Part shown: piece by piece, positions 46,466 through 55,511 of the stretch
Layout of the letters: the number at the start of each line of letters is the position of its first letter
Position numbering within the stretch: the first letter of the stretch is position 1
NCBI RefSeq assembly: GCF_034043675.1
Contig: NZ_JAXCLA010000009.1
Location: 186,001-250,000, forward strand
DNA: 64,000 nucleotides
Origin: KK5 sp034043675
GTDB taxonomy: Bacteria > Pseudomonadota > Gammaproteobacteria > Burkholderiales > Burkholderiaceae_C
Reading direction: 5' to 3'
Program-made: the position numbers and the translations under genes
The notes under the pieces: model-generated
The model's database searches: none
What the model saw: only the letters and a program-made list of their open reading frames with translations
Told to the model about the DNA's origin: nothing

Positions 46466-48500
46466 TCGTGAAGCGCACGCCGCCCGCCCCGTTGGCGACG
46501 GCGATGCGCCCGTCCATCTTCGCCAGATAGGTCCGCGCGACGAACAGGCCCTGGCCGCGGCCCTGGCCCTCGGCCGGCTCGGCGGTGGAGACGCCGTAGT
46601 CGAAGATCCGCTCGATCAGCTCGGCCGGCACCGGCTCGCCGACGTTGTGGACCGACAGCAGTGCCTGGCCCGCTTCGCGGGCGAGCGTCAGCACGATCGC
46701 CGTGCCGGCGCTGCGGTGCCGCTGGGCATTGCGCAGCACGTGGGTCAGTACGTCTTCCAGCGCGTATTCGTCGGCGTGGACGATCAGCGGGCCCTCGTTC
46801 CACGGCGTGAGCTTCACGCCGTCGATGCCGGCATGGCCGGCGTTGTCGGCCAGCGCGGCGGCGAAGGCGGCCAGGTCCAGCGGTTCGGCATTCAGCGGTG
46901 CGGCCGCCAGCGCCTCGCCGGGGCTGGCCGTGCCGTAGAGCACGCGCACGGCCTGTTGCATCCGCTCCAGGTAGCGCCGGCTTTCATCGGATCCGCCACC
47001 ATGCAGCGCCAAGAGCGATTGCAGCGGCGACATGATCTCGTGGCCCACCGCATGCCACATGTCGCGCTCGTGCTCGGCGCGCAGTTGCTCGCGGCGCAGC
47101 GCCAGCTTGGCGCGATCCAGCAACTCGGAGATCGTGCCGGCAAGGATGCCCAGCTCGTCGCTGCCGCGCAGGTCGGCGACGTCGAGCCGCGTCATCAGCT
47201 CGGCATCGGCCCGCTCGGCCTGGCTGAGGCCCTGCGAGACGGCGGCGGCACGGCGCGTGAGCCGCGCGACGCGGCGCATGAAGCCCAGCGCGATGACCAG
47301 CCAGGCGACGAAGATCGCGCCCAGCATCGAGCCGACCAGCCAGGACACGCGCGCCGCGCCGGCGCTCAGCGAGCGGTCCACGCTGCGCAGGTCGCCGGCC
47401 AGGGTCAGATCGAAACGGCCCAGCGGCGTCGCGATCTCGTCCTGCGCGCGCAGCACCGGCTCGGGATCGTTCAGCGGCAGCCGGCGGATCAGCCGCGCGA
47501 GCCACGGCGAGGGCAGGTCCGCTGGCTCCGCATGGCCGCGCACCTCGGCCACGAGCCGGCCCGCGCGCTCGATCCGCAGCACCTCGCCGGTCTGCAGCTC
47601 GGCGGCCAGGCCCTGCAGGATGAGCGTGGCCTGCGGCTGGCCGGTGGCGCTGTCGAAGCGGACCGCGCCGCCGGGGCCCAGCAGCTCCAGCCGCAGCCCC
47701 ATCTGTGCGAGGTCCGGCGGCGGCCAGGGCAGGCCCGCCGTGCGCTGGGCCAACGCCTCGCGCAGCGCGTCCACCGGCAGGCGTACCGAAAACAAAGTGC
47801 GGCGCGGGCAGTCGTCGCCATCTCCGGCAAGGCAGGGCCCCTCGCGCCACAGCCAGCCGCGGAAGTCGCGCTCCGGCCGGGCGCGGGCGGGCAGGGTGTC
47901 GCCATCGACCTCGGCGAAGCCGGTGAGCCGGCCGCGCTGCGCGAAGCCCTGTTCGTCCAGCGCCTCGAAGGGCGCCAGCCAGGTCTGCGCGCGGCCGTGA
48001 TAGCGCAGCCGCACGCGCAGGCGGTCGACGCCGGCCAGGTCCAGCTGGCCCCGCCCGCGCGCCGTCAGCGGCCCGGCGTCGAGCGCACCAACGGCGTAGA
48101 CGAAGCCGCCGGCATAGGCATTGCTGCCCACGGCCAGGCACAGGCTGGCGCTGCTGCCCGCGTACTGGCGCGCGCAGCCGGACATCTCGACGGCGCTGCG
48201 CGCCTTCTGCGGGTCGTCGAAATCGATCGCCGAGAAGGGCAGCAGCAGTGGCGTGGCGCGCTCGCCCTGCTCGGGGTTCAGCAGCGCGAGCTGGCCGGTC
48301 GGGTGGCGCAGCCGCGCGGCCAGCGTGTCCAGCGCGCGCGGGAACGCCTGGGCGTAGCGCTGGTAGGCGCGGGCCTTCTCCTCGCGCAGCAAGGTCACCG
48401 CCAGCGCCAGCGTCGCCAGCGCCAGCAGCAGGAAGACGGCGTGGAAGACGATGCGGTTGCGCCAGCCGGCCAGGCCGAGCCGGACCGTCAGCTCCTCCAA
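46434..48500 (-). CDS. sensor histidine kinase with large periplasmic domain
   Basis: A kinase of about 688 residues. An N-terminal helix (VFHAVFLLLALATLALAVTL) and a second helix (WLVGSMLGAIFVAWLVIALG, about residue 375) border a periplasmic domain of some 340 residues. HAMP, HisKA (GHEIMSPLQSLLAL) and HATPase (GQGRGQGLFVARTYLAK) follow. The start is uncertain: no ATG or GTG is near; TTG 48500, overlapping the response regulator end by 13 bp, is the best candidate. It pairs with the OmpR regulator upstream and diverges from the SPFH operon; envelope sensing is likely. Confidence 0.88.
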   Translation of the reverse strand: MEELTVRLGLAGWRNRIVFHAVFLLLALATLALAVTLLREEKARAYQRYAQAFPRALDTLAARLRHPTGQLALLNPEQGERATPLLLPFSAIDFDDPQKARSAVEMSGCARQYAGSSASLCLAVGSNAYAGGFVYAVGALDAGPLTARGRGQLDLAGVDRLRVRLRYHGRAQTWLAPFEALDEQGFAQRGRLTGFAEVDGDTLPARARPERDFRGWLWREGPCLAGDGDDCPRRTLFSVRLPVDALREALAQRTAGLPWPPPDLAQMGLRLELLGPGGAVRFDSATGQPQATLILQGLAAELQTGEVLRIERAGRLVAEVRGHAEPADLPSPWLARLIRRLPLNDPEPVLRAQDEIATPLGRFDLTLAGDLRSVDRSLSAGAARVSWLVGSMLGAIFVAWLVIALGFMRRVARLTRRAAAVSQGLSQAERADAELMTRLDVADLRGSDELGILAGTISELLDRAKLALRREQLRAEHERDMWHAVGHEIMSPLQSLLALHGGGSDESRRYLERMQQAVRVLYGTASPGEALAAAPLNAEPLDLAAFAAALADNAGHAGIDGVKLTPWNEGPLIVHADEYALEDVLTHVLRNAQRHRSAGTAIVLTLAREAGQALLSVHNVGEPVPAELIERIFDYGVSTAEPAEGQGRGQGLFVARTYLAKMDGRIAVANGAGGVRFTITLPLAPAAA

Positions 48501-49180
48501 CGGAAGCCTCGCATCGGCACGTTCTCGATGGCGTCGAAGCTCGGGTCGGCATCGCGCAGCGCCTCGCGGATGGCGGCAACGTGTTTGCGCACGTTGTCCT
48601 TGCTGCGGCCGCTCTTGACGACGTCGAACAGCTCCTCGTAGGCGACGACCTCTCCGCGCTTCTGGTGCAGGGTGGCGAGGATGCGCTGCGCGGTCAGCGG
48701 CAGGTTGATGCGCTGGCCGCGCCAGACAGCGGAGCGCTGCCACAGCGGGTCGAGCTGCAGGTCGTCCACGGCCTTCGTGACGGACTGGCCGCGCGAGCGC
48801 TGAGCGGCGCGCAGCATGTCGAGGAAGGTGTCGATGAACTCGTCCTCGCTGAAGGCGGTCTTCTGCAGGTAGTCCCAGGCGTCCAGCGCCTTCATGATGC
48901 CGCGGTAGATCGCGGCCGGCATCGCAGACACGACCAGCACCGGCGTGCCCTGGTGCAGCTTGTTGATCGCGTTGATCAGCGCGACGCCGGCGTGGCGCTC
49001 GCGACCCAGTTCGATGTCCAGCAACACCAGGTCGTAGCGCTCGCGGGCGAGCGCGGCCTCGGCGGCGTCGCGGTCGAACCATTGGTCGATCCGCAGCTCG
49101 GGGCGGGCGGCGCGGATCCAGCCGGCGAGCTGCTCGCTGGTGGGGCGGTCGTCTTCGATCAGGGCGATGCGCAGCGTCAT
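48488..49180 (-). CDS. OmpR-family response regulator
   Basis: A 230-residue regulator. The receiver has acidic ED(9-11), phosphoacceptor Asp55 in YDLVLLDIELG and Lys in DYLQKTAFSE. The C-terminal winged helix (LPLTAQRILATLHQKRGEVV, SGRSKDNVRKHVAAIREALR, GFRWRS) is of the OmpR/PhoB type, though the effector half is a little divergent. ATG 49180 was chosen because the receiver begins at once; a longer frame to 49282 is possible. The kinase gene overlaps its end. Its probable target is the divergent SPFH operon 125 bp away. Confidence 0.9.
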   Translation of the reverse strand: MTLRIALIEDDRPTSEQLAGWIRAARPELRIDQWFDRDAAEAALARERYDLVLLDIELGRERHAGVALINAINKLHQGTPVLVVSAMPAAIYRGIMKALDAWDYLQKTAFSEDEFIDTFLDMLRAAQRSRGQSVTKAVDDLQLDPLWQRSAVWRGQRINLPLTAQRILATLHQKRGEVVAYEELFDVVKSGRSKDNVRKHVAAIREALRDADPSFDAIENVPMRGFRWRS

Positions 49181-49304
49181 GGCGCGGATTATGGGCAGCG
49201 CCGCGCGGAAGATTTCTTCCGGGCTGCGGAAGGTTCCGGCCCGGGCGCGGCATTGAGCGCTCGCGGGCTGCGGCGGAATCATCGCTTCACCTCAACAGGA
49301 GCCC

Positions 49305-50519
49305 ATGATGAATCTCCGCGAATCGTTCAAGAACCAGCTTCCCCGCCTCGGCCGCGCCGGGCGTGCCCTGCCGCGGATCGCGCTGCTCGCGCTGGCCGTG
49401 GCCGCGGTCTATGCCGTCGTCAGCCATCCGCCGCTTTACACGGTGCCGCGCGGCGAGGTGGCGGTGCGCACGAACCTGTTCAGCGGCCAGCCGACGCGCT
49501 TCGACGAGGGCCGCATCCTGGCGCTGCCGGGCGTGCACGAGGTGCGCAGCCTGCCGATGCGTGACCAGGTCTTCCACGCGACGCAACTGGCGCGTGCCGA
49601 CGGCGCCGGCGCGTTGCAGTCGCTGGAAGGCCTGTCGCTGGGCATGGACCTGACGCTGGCCTGGCGCGTCGACGCGAAGCAGTTGCCCGGCATTGCCACG
49701 CGTCTGCCGGAGAACATCGAGCGGGACCTGATCGGCCCGGCGCTGCAGGCGAGCGTCTACCCGGTCGTCTCGCAGCACACGGTGCGCGAGATCTTCTCGA
49801 GCAAGCGCGGCGAGATCGAGCAGGCGATCGCCGGCTCGCTGAAGACGCGGCTGCCGGAGCAGGGCATCGAGTTGCGCGGCCTGCAGATCGGTCATGTCGA
49901 CCTGCCGGCCGACTACCGCCGCGGCATGGATGGCCTGCTGGCCGAAGGCCTGGCGACCGAGAAGATGCAGTACACGCTGGAGCTCAAGGCCAAGCAGGTC
50001 AAGCAGACCGAGCTGGAGGCGCAGGCGCAGAAGTCGCGTCGCGAGATCGATGCCGAGGCTGCCGAGCGCGAGCAGGTGATCGCGGCGCGCGCGCAGGAGG
50101 AAGCGATGAAGCACATCCTGCCGCTGAAGCAGAAGCAGATCGAGCAGCGCTCGCTGGAAGCCGAGGCCGCCAACGCGCAGCGCATCAAGCTTGCCGAAGG
50201 CAATGCGAAGGCGCGCCAGATCGAGGCCACGGCCGAAGCGAAGGCGCGCGAGACCCTGGCCGATGCTGAGGCCTACCGCGTGGCCGAGATCAGCAAGGTG
50301 GACGCCCAGCGGATGGCCCGCGAGGGCGCGCTGCTGACCCAGCATCCGCTGCTGGTGCAGAAGGCGCTGGCCGACAAGTTGGCGGACAAGGTGCAGGTGA
50401 TCATCGCGCCGCCCTCGGCCAGCGGTGCCTTCATCGGCTCGGGCCTGCTGGGTGGCGCGCAGGCGCAGCAGCAGGACACGCAAGCCGCACAGCAACAACA
50501 GCAGCAAGGCGCGGAGTGA
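49305..50519 (+). CDS. SPFH-domain (prohibitin/slipin-like) membrane protein
   Basis: A 404-residue inner-membrane protein: N-terminal helix (RIALLALAVAAVYAVV), SPFH domain (YTVPRGEVAVRTNLFSGQPT, VYPVVSQHTVREIFSSKRGE, GIELRGLQIGHVDLPADYRR) and a long coiled coil rich in Glu/Lys/Ala with QKSRREIDAEAAEREQVI. The C-terminus ends in a Gln-rich tail. SPFH proteins scaffold membrane microdomains. ATG ATG start; AGGAG lies just upstream. Divergent from the two-component system; the next gene begins 5 bp after its stop. Confidence 0.87.
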   Translation: MMNLRESFKNQLPRLGRAGRALPRIALLALAVAAVYAVVSHPPLYTVPRGEVAVRTNLFSGQPTRFDEGRILALPGVHEVRSLPMRDQVFHATQLARADGAGALQSLEGLSLGMDLTLAWRVDAKQLPGIATRLPENIERDLIGPALQASVYPVVSQHTVREIFSSKRGEIEQAIAGSLKTRLPEQGIELRGLQIGHVDLPADYRRGMDGLLAEGLATEKMQYTLELKAKQVKQTELEAQAQKSRREIDAEAAEREQVIAARAQEEAMKHILPLKQKQIEQRSLEAEAANAQRIKLAEGNAKARQIEATAEAKARETLADAEAYRVAEISKVDAQRMAREGALLTQHPLLVQKALADKLADKVQVIIAPPSASGAFIGSGLLGGAQAQQQDTQAAQQQQQQGAE

Positions 50520-50524
50520 TTGCC

Positions 50525-51952
50525 ATGAAGACCATCGCTATCGTCATCGGCGTGGCCCTGGCTGGCGCCGCCGTGCAGGCCTTCGCGGCCAACCCGACGG
50601 TGCTTGTCGTGCAGGACGGCGCCAGCCTGCGCGCCGCGGCGCGCGATTCGAGCCCACAGCAGGCGCAACTGGTGCGCGGCGAGGCGCTGGAAGTGCGCGC
50701 CGAGCGGCTGGATTGGCTGCAGGTCTGGGACTATCGGCGCGAGCGCGGCGGCTACCTGCGCAAGTCGCAGGGCTTGCTGGTGGCCGGCGACACGACGACC
50801 TTGCTGGCGCAACTGCGCCTGACCCTGCCGCAGGACGGCGGCGAGGGCCTGGGCCTGGCACTGGCGGCGGCCTACATCCAGGCCGCCACGCCGGCGGAGC
50901 TGGCCGGCCCGGCGGGCGGCGAGGTGCTGGACGCGCTGGGCCGGCTCGGCGAGCGGATCGCCGCCAACACCGGCCCGAAGCGCGCCGGGCTGCTCGACGT
51001 GGCTGCGCGTTATGGCCTGCACTTCGATAGTTATGAGCAGGGCGACGGCGGCGTGCGTGTCTGCTACGACGGCGATGCCTTCCGCCGTGTGCTGAGCCTG
51101 CCGGCGGCGCCCTCGGCCAAGGCGCGCGCAGCGCTGGCGATCACGCGGGCCGATTGCCGGCCGACGACCTTGACGCCCGCGCAACTGCAGGCCAGCGACG
51201 ACTGGCGCGCCGGCGTGCTGGAGCATGCGCCGCTGGACGGCCTGGACGGCTACGAGCGCAACCGCCTGCTGCTGCGCCGGGCCGGCGTTGCCGCCAGCCG
51301 CGCCTTCGAGCACCGAGATAACGCCCTGGCCGCCCAGGCGTTGGCCGAGTTCGCCCGAGTCGAAGCGACCGAACTGCCGGAGGACGACCTGGCCGACTAC
51401 AACGACGCAGCGATGCGCGTCAATGCGGTGCGCTGGCTGGCGCTGCCGCAGCCGGCCGGGCGGCGGTTCGGCAACGGCTTCCAGCTTGCGCTTGAATCAG
51501 GCGTTAGCACCGCCGAGCAATGCCTGACCCTGCGTGACGCCAAGGACCACGTGCTGCTGCGCAAGTGCAGCGTCGCCGTGATCCCGCTGGCCTCGGCCAC
51601 GCTGAATCGTGAAGGCACGGCGCTGGCGATCGCTGCGCAGCCGCTGGATGGCTGGCGCGAGCTGTGGGTGCTGCGCGCCGCGCCGGAGGGCTGGACCGTC
51701 GACGTGTTGCCGCCGGCCGCTGCCTCACCGGGCCTGGGCTATGCGGAGTTCGCGGGCTGGGTGCCGGGCGGCCAGCAGATCCTGGTTGCCAGCGAATCGC
51801 GTGCCGAGGGCCGCTACGCGAGCCGGCGCTTCGTCCAGATGGACCTGGCGACATTGAGCGCGCAGCGCCAGTCGACGGAGCCCAAGGCGCTGGGCGCATT
51901 CCAGCGCTGGGCCGATCCGGGCTGGAGCGGCGCATCGCTGGCCTTGCGCTGA
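50525..51952 (+). CDS. exported protein with SH3-like N-terminal domain, unknown function
   Basis: A 475-residue periplasmic protein. The signal peptide is MKTIAIVIGVALAGAAVQAF, cut near AFAAN. Residues 25-90 look like an SH3b domain (QDGASLRAAARDSSPQQAQL, EALEVRAERLDWLQVWDYRR). The rest is helical then beta-rich, without recognised catalytic motifs (EQCLTLRDAKDHVLLRKCSV). It is coupled with the SPFH gene (6 bp between stop and start), so a role beside that scaffold at the cell envelope is likely. Confidence 0.75.
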   Translation: MKTIAIVIGVALAGAAVQAFAANPTVLVVQDGASLRAAARDSSPQQAQLVRGEALEVRAERLDWLQVWDYRRERGGYLRKSQGLLVAGDTTTLLAQLRLTLPQDGGEGLGLALAAAYIQAATPAELAGPAGGEVLDALGRLGERIAANTGPKRAGLLDVAARYGLHFDSYEQGDGGVRVCYDGDAFRRVLSLPAAPSAKARAALAITRADCRPTTLTPAQLQASDDWRAGVLEHAPLDGLDGYERNRLLLRRAGVAASRAFEHRDNALAAQALAEFARVEATELPEDDLADYNDAAMRVNAVRWLALPQPAGRRFGNGFQLALESGVSTAEQCLTLRDAKDHVLLRKCSVAVIPLASATLNREGTALAIAAQPLDGWRELWVLRAAPEGWTVDVLPPAAASPGLGYAEFAGWVPGGQQILVASESRAEGRYASRRFVQMDLATLSAQRQSTEPKALGAFQRWADPGWSGASLALR

Positions 51953-52072
51953 TGGCGCCGCGGAGCCGCCAATCGCACCCCTAATATCGCAAGGCGTCGC
52001 ATGACGTCCGGCAATGTCATCGGGAACGGGTATCGTGCCGCCCGTTCTGGAAATATTGTTGCTGGAGTGCCA

Positions 52073-54253
52073 TTGAATCTGCATCCGATCGCCGCCGCCT
52101 GCGCGCTGGCCGCCGCCACTGTTCCCGCCTTCGCGCAAGACGGCCTGCCCGACACCCAGCAGCCGCGTGCCGGCCAGAAGCTGGAGCGGGTCGAGGTCAC
52201 CTCGCGCCCGTCGACGGACACCGACCTGCGCCGCAAGTCGCCGGTGGCCAAGCAGATCTACGGCCGCGAGGAGCTGGAGAAGTACGGCGACACGAATGTG
52301 GCCGACGTGCTCAAGCGCCTGCCCGGCGTCGATCTGTCCGCCGGCGCGCCGCGCATGCGCGGCCTTGGCTCCGGCTACACGCTGATCTTGATCAACGGCG
52401 ACCCGGCGCCGCCCGGCTTCGACCTGAGCCAGCTCGATCCGGCGCAGGTCGAGCGCATCGAGATCACCAAGGGCCCGACGGCCGACCAGAGCGCGCAGGC
52501 GGTGGCCGGCGCGATCAACATCATCTTGAAGGACGCGCCCAAGGTCACCCAGCGCGACTTGCGCTTGAACGCCAACTACAGTGCCGTGCGGCCAAGCGCG
52601 GGAGGCTCCTTCACCTATGGCGAACGCCAGGGCGGTGTCTCGTACTCGCTGCCGGTGTCGATCTTCAGCTGGCGCGGCCTCAACGAGTCGACGACCACCC
52701 GCAACATCGACACCGGCACGCCCTGGCAGGCCACGCAGGCGCAGGAGCAGAACTTCTGGGGCGCCGGCTGGAACGCCACGCCGCGGGTGAACTGGAAGAT
52801 CGACGACGATCAGTCGCTGAACGCCTCGGCCTTCCTGCAGCAAGGGCGCTGGCACTTCAACACGAAGTTCGACACGCTCGCCTCCGAGGGCGCGCCCTAC
52901 CTAGATTCGAACACGCGCAACCTGGGCGACTGGCACATGGCGCGCGGCAATCTGCAGTACCAGAACCAGCTCAACGACACGCAGCGCCTGGAGCTGAAGG
53001 CCGGCGCACAGGACGCCGGTGGCGGTTTCCACAACGACACTTTCTCGACGCCGGGGCGCCAGTCCGACGGCGACAACAAGGACCGCAACCTGACGCAGGG
53101 CGGCAAGTTCACCCAGATCCTGAACGATGCGCACAGCCTGACCGGCGGCTGGGACCTGGAATGGCGCCGCCGCGACGAGACGCGCACGGTGCTGGTCGAC
53201 GGCCAGCTGCAACTGCCGGGCGTGGACGGCCAGCCCTTCTCGGCCCGCATCGATCGCCAGGCCTTCTTCGTGCAGGACGAGTGGGAGATTTCGCCGCAGT
53301 GGTCGGCCTACGTCGGCCTGCGCACCGAGCGCATCCGCACCGAGACGGCCACCGACGACGGCGACCAGCACGTGAACACCAGCAGCGTCACGACGCCGCT
53401 GCTGCACCTGAACTACAAGTTCGACCCCAAGGGCCGCGACCTGATCCGCGCCAGCCTCACGCGCAGCTACAAGGCGCCGAACCTGAACCAGCTGCTGGCG
53501 CGGCCGGCGCTGTCGGGCCTGTACCCGGATCCGACGGTGGGCAATATCGACCAGTCGCCGGACAACATCGGCAATCCGAACCTGAAGCCCGAGCTGGCGA
53601 CCGGCCTGGACCTGGCCTACGAGAAATACATGCAGGGCGGCGGCATGATCAGCATCGGCGGCTTCTACCGTCGCGTCAGCAACCTGATCCGCAATGTGGT
53701 CACGCTGGAGCAACCGGGGCCGGACATGTTCTGGTCGCCGGTGGCGCGTTACGTGAACCGGCCGGTGAACTTCTCGCGTGCCCAGGCGGCGGGCCTGGAG
53801 CTGGAAATCAAGGGCCGCGCGGGCGAGCTGATGCCGGGATGGTTCGACCCCAAGCTGCCCCTGAACCTGCGCGCTTCGCTGAACGTGTACCACTCGCGCG
53901 TCGACGCGGTGCAGGGCCCCAACAACCGGCTGGATGCGCAGCAGCCCTGGTCCGCCAACGTCGGCTTCGACTACCGGACCAAGAGCCTGCCGATCAACCT
54001 GGGCGCCAGCTTCGCCTACACGCCGGGCTACCTGACGCAGCAGACGGACGTGCAGTCGACCGATGTCTCGCGCACGCGTTCGCTGGACATGTTCGCGCAG
54101 TACATCCTCAGCAAGACCAGCTCGATCCGCGTCTCGGCCAACAACTTCGCGCCGGTCGACACGCAGAGCGAGGTCTTCACCCGCGACGGCTCGACCTTCA
54201 CCGATCGCAAGGCGCGCACGCAGTTCGGCGTCACCTGGGAGACCAAGCTCTGA
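52073..54253 (+). CDS. TonB-dependent receptor
   Basis: A 726-residue outer-membrane receptor. TTG 52073 with GGAGTGCCA upstream starts a signal peptide LNLHPIAAACALAAATVPAF. The plug domain includes KQIYGREELEKYGDTNVADV and LILINGDPAPPGFDLSQLDP; the barrel ends QFGVTWETKL. The plug is shorter than usual, without extra signalling domain. The substrate is unknown; a ferric or organic ligand cannot be decided. A longer frame from 52001 would have no signal. It stands alone. Confidence 0.91.
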   Translation: MNLHPIAAACALAAATVPAFAQDGLPDTQQPRAGQKLERVEVTSRPSTDTDLRRKSPVAKQIYGREELEKYGDTNVADVLKRLPGVDLSAGAPRMRGLGSGYTLILINGDPAPPGFDLSQLDPAQVERIEITKGPTADQSAQAVAGAINIILKDAPKVTQRDLRLNANYSAVRPSAGGSFTYGERQGGVSYSLPVSIFSWRGLNESTTTRNIDTGTPWQATQAQEQNFWGAGWNATPRVNWKIDDDQSLNASAFLQQGRWHFNTKFDTLASEGAPYLDSNTRNLGDWHMARGNLQYQNQLNDTQRLELKAGAQDAGGGFHNDTFSTPGRQSDGDNKDRNLTQGGKFTQILNDAHSLTGGWDLEWRRRDETRTVLVDGQLQLPGVDGQPFSARIDRQAFFVQDEWEISPQWSAYVGLRTERIRTETATDDGDQHVNTSSVTTPLLHLNYKFDPKGRDLIRASLTRSYKAPNLNQLLARPALSGLYPDPTVGNIDQSPDNIGNPNLKPELATGLDLAYEKYMQGGGMISIGGFYRRVSNLIRNVVTLEQPGPDMFWSPVARYVNRPVNFSRAQAAGLELEIKGRAGELMPGWFDPKLPLNLRASLNVYHSRVDAVQGPNNRLDAQQPWSANVGFDYRTKSLPINLGASFAYTPGYLTQQTDVQSTDVSRTRSLDMFAQYILSKTSSIRVSANNFAPVDTQSEVFTRDGSTFTDRKARTQFGVTWETKL

Positions 54254-54265
54254 TTCAATAAACTT

Positions 54266-55342
54266 GTGCGCATGCAAGCACTGCACATCCATGCGGGCCC
54301 TCGGGCCCGTTCTCTTTTGGCCGAGCGCGGCCTGCGCGCGCAGGACGTGCGGGTGATTCCCGGCGCGGCCGGCGGCCCGAAGGGGCTGATCCTGAAGTCG
54401 CTGGACCAGCACATCTTCGGGCCCTGGCTCGGCGCCTCGACGCAGGAGGTGCACCTGGTCGGCGCCTCGATCGGCGCCTGGCGCATGGCGACCGCCTGCC
54501 TCGGCGACGCCGAGGGCGAGTTCGAGCGGCTGGCGCACGAGTACGTCTACCAGCGCTACGACAGCAAGCCGGGCAAGATGCCGACGGCCGAGGACGTGAC
54601 GCGCGGCTTCCGCAGCAAGCTGTTGGAGGTGTTCGGCGGGCGCGAGCAGCAGGTCTTGTCGCATGCCCGCTACCGGCTGCACGTGTTCACCTCGCGCGGC
54701 CGGCACGTGCTGGCGCGGGAAGGGCGGCTGCGCACGCCGGCCGGCTACCTGGGCGCGTTCGCCGCCAACCTGATGGCGCGGCGGGCGATGGGCGCCTGGC
54801 TGGAGCGGGTGGTGTTCTCCGATCCGCGCGACCCGCTGCCGATGCCGCTGCACGACTACCGCAGCCGCCAGGTCGAACTCACTGCACATAACCTGTTACC
54901 TGCGGTGCTGGCGAGCTGCTCTATCCCGTTCTGGTTGCAGGCGGTGCACGACATTCCGGGCGGCCCCAGGGGCGCCTACTGGGACGGTGGCATCACCGAC
55001 TATCACCTGCATCTGGACTACGCCTCGATGATCGGCGACGGCATCGCGCTGTATCCGCACTTCCAGCGCCAGGTGATTCCGGGCTGGTTGGACAAGGCGC
55101 TGAAGGGCCGCCACGGCGCCACGGCCTTCCTCGACAACGTGGTGCTGCTGGCGCCGAACCCGGAATGGGTGAAGACGCTGCCGCGCGGCAAGCTGCCGGA
55201 CCGCGACGATTTCAAGCATTACGGCGACGACACCGACGCACGCGCCAAGGCCTGGCTGCGTGCGATCGCCGAGAGCGAGCGGCTGCGCGAAGAATTCGTC
55301 ACGGCCTGCGAGCGCGGCCGCATCGACGCGCTGCCACTGTAG
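54266..55342 (+). CDS. patatin-like phospholipase
   Basis: A protein of about 358 residues. The oxyanion hole is GAAGGPKGLILKS (residues 33-45), the serine hydrolase elbow is LVGASIGAWR with Ser68, and the Asp of the dyad lies in GAYWDGGITDYH. It is of the patatin type that acts as a phospholipase or lysophospholipase on membrane lipids. The start may be GTG 54266 or ATG 54272. Cytoplasmic, no signal. Its TAG overlaps the likely -10 TAGAAT of the thrS leader. Confidence 0.88.
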   Translation: MRMQALHIHAGPRARSLLAERGLRAQDVRVIPGAAGGPKGLILKSLDQHIFGPWLGASTQEVHLVGASIGAWRMATACLGDAEGEFERLAHEYVYQRYDSKPGKMPTAEDVTRGFRSKLLEVFGGREQQVLSHARYRLHVFTSRGRHVLAREGRLRTPAGYLGAFAANLMARRAMGAWLERVVFSDPRDPLPMPLHDYRSRQVELTAHNLLPAVLASCSIPFWLQAVHDIPGGPRGAYWDGGITDYHLHLDYASMIGDGIALYPHFQRQVIPGWLDKALKGRHGATAFLDNVVLLAPNPEWVKTLPRGKLPDRDDFKHYGDDTDARAKAWLRAIAESERLREEFVTACERGRIDALPL

Positions 55343-55345
55343 AAT
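55340..55345 (+). promoter_or_regulatory. candidate -10 box for thrS leader transcript
   Basis: TAGAAT lies 38 bp upstream of the leader peptide ATG, overlapping the stop of the patatin gene. The -35 region has no good match, so the call is tentative. Confidence 0.4.
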
Positions 55346-55382
55346 CGCGCGATCTGCAATCCACAAGAGCGAGAAAGGCACG

Positions 55383-55430
55383 ATGGTTATGACACCGCGA
55401 ACTACGACCACCACCCCCACTCGGGTTTAG
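55383..55430 (+). CDS. threonine-rich leader peptide of thrS
   Basis: ATG 55383 with GAGAAAGG 4-11 bp upstream encodes MVMTPRTTTTTPTRV, 15 residues with seven threonines (codons ACA, ACT, ACG, ACC x3, ACT), then TAG. A Thr-rich reading frame of this length in front of threonyl-tRNA synthetase and directly followed by a terminator hairpin is the usual form of an attenuator leader. It is too short for ordinary gene calls. Confidence 0.85.
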   Translation: MVMTPRTTTTTPTRV

Positions 55431-55462
55431 TCGCCGCGGCCAGCTTTCGTCTTTCCAACTCC

Positions 55463-55490
55463 AAAAGCGCGGCACAGGCCGCGCTTTTTG
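55463..55490 (+). terminator. attenuator terminator of thrS
   Basis: AAAAGCGCGGC loop ACAG GCCGCGCTTTT followed by TTG TTTTG is a strong rho-independent terminator 21 bp before thrS ATG. GCCGCG (55433-55438) just behind the leader stop can pair with CGCGGC (55468-55473), which would break the terminator; CCGCG within the leader (55395-55399) can in turn cover CGCGG (55435-55439). These three pairings give an attenuator switch. Confidence 0.85.
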
Positions 55491-55511
55491 TTTTGTCTTC
55501 AAGGATTTCCC

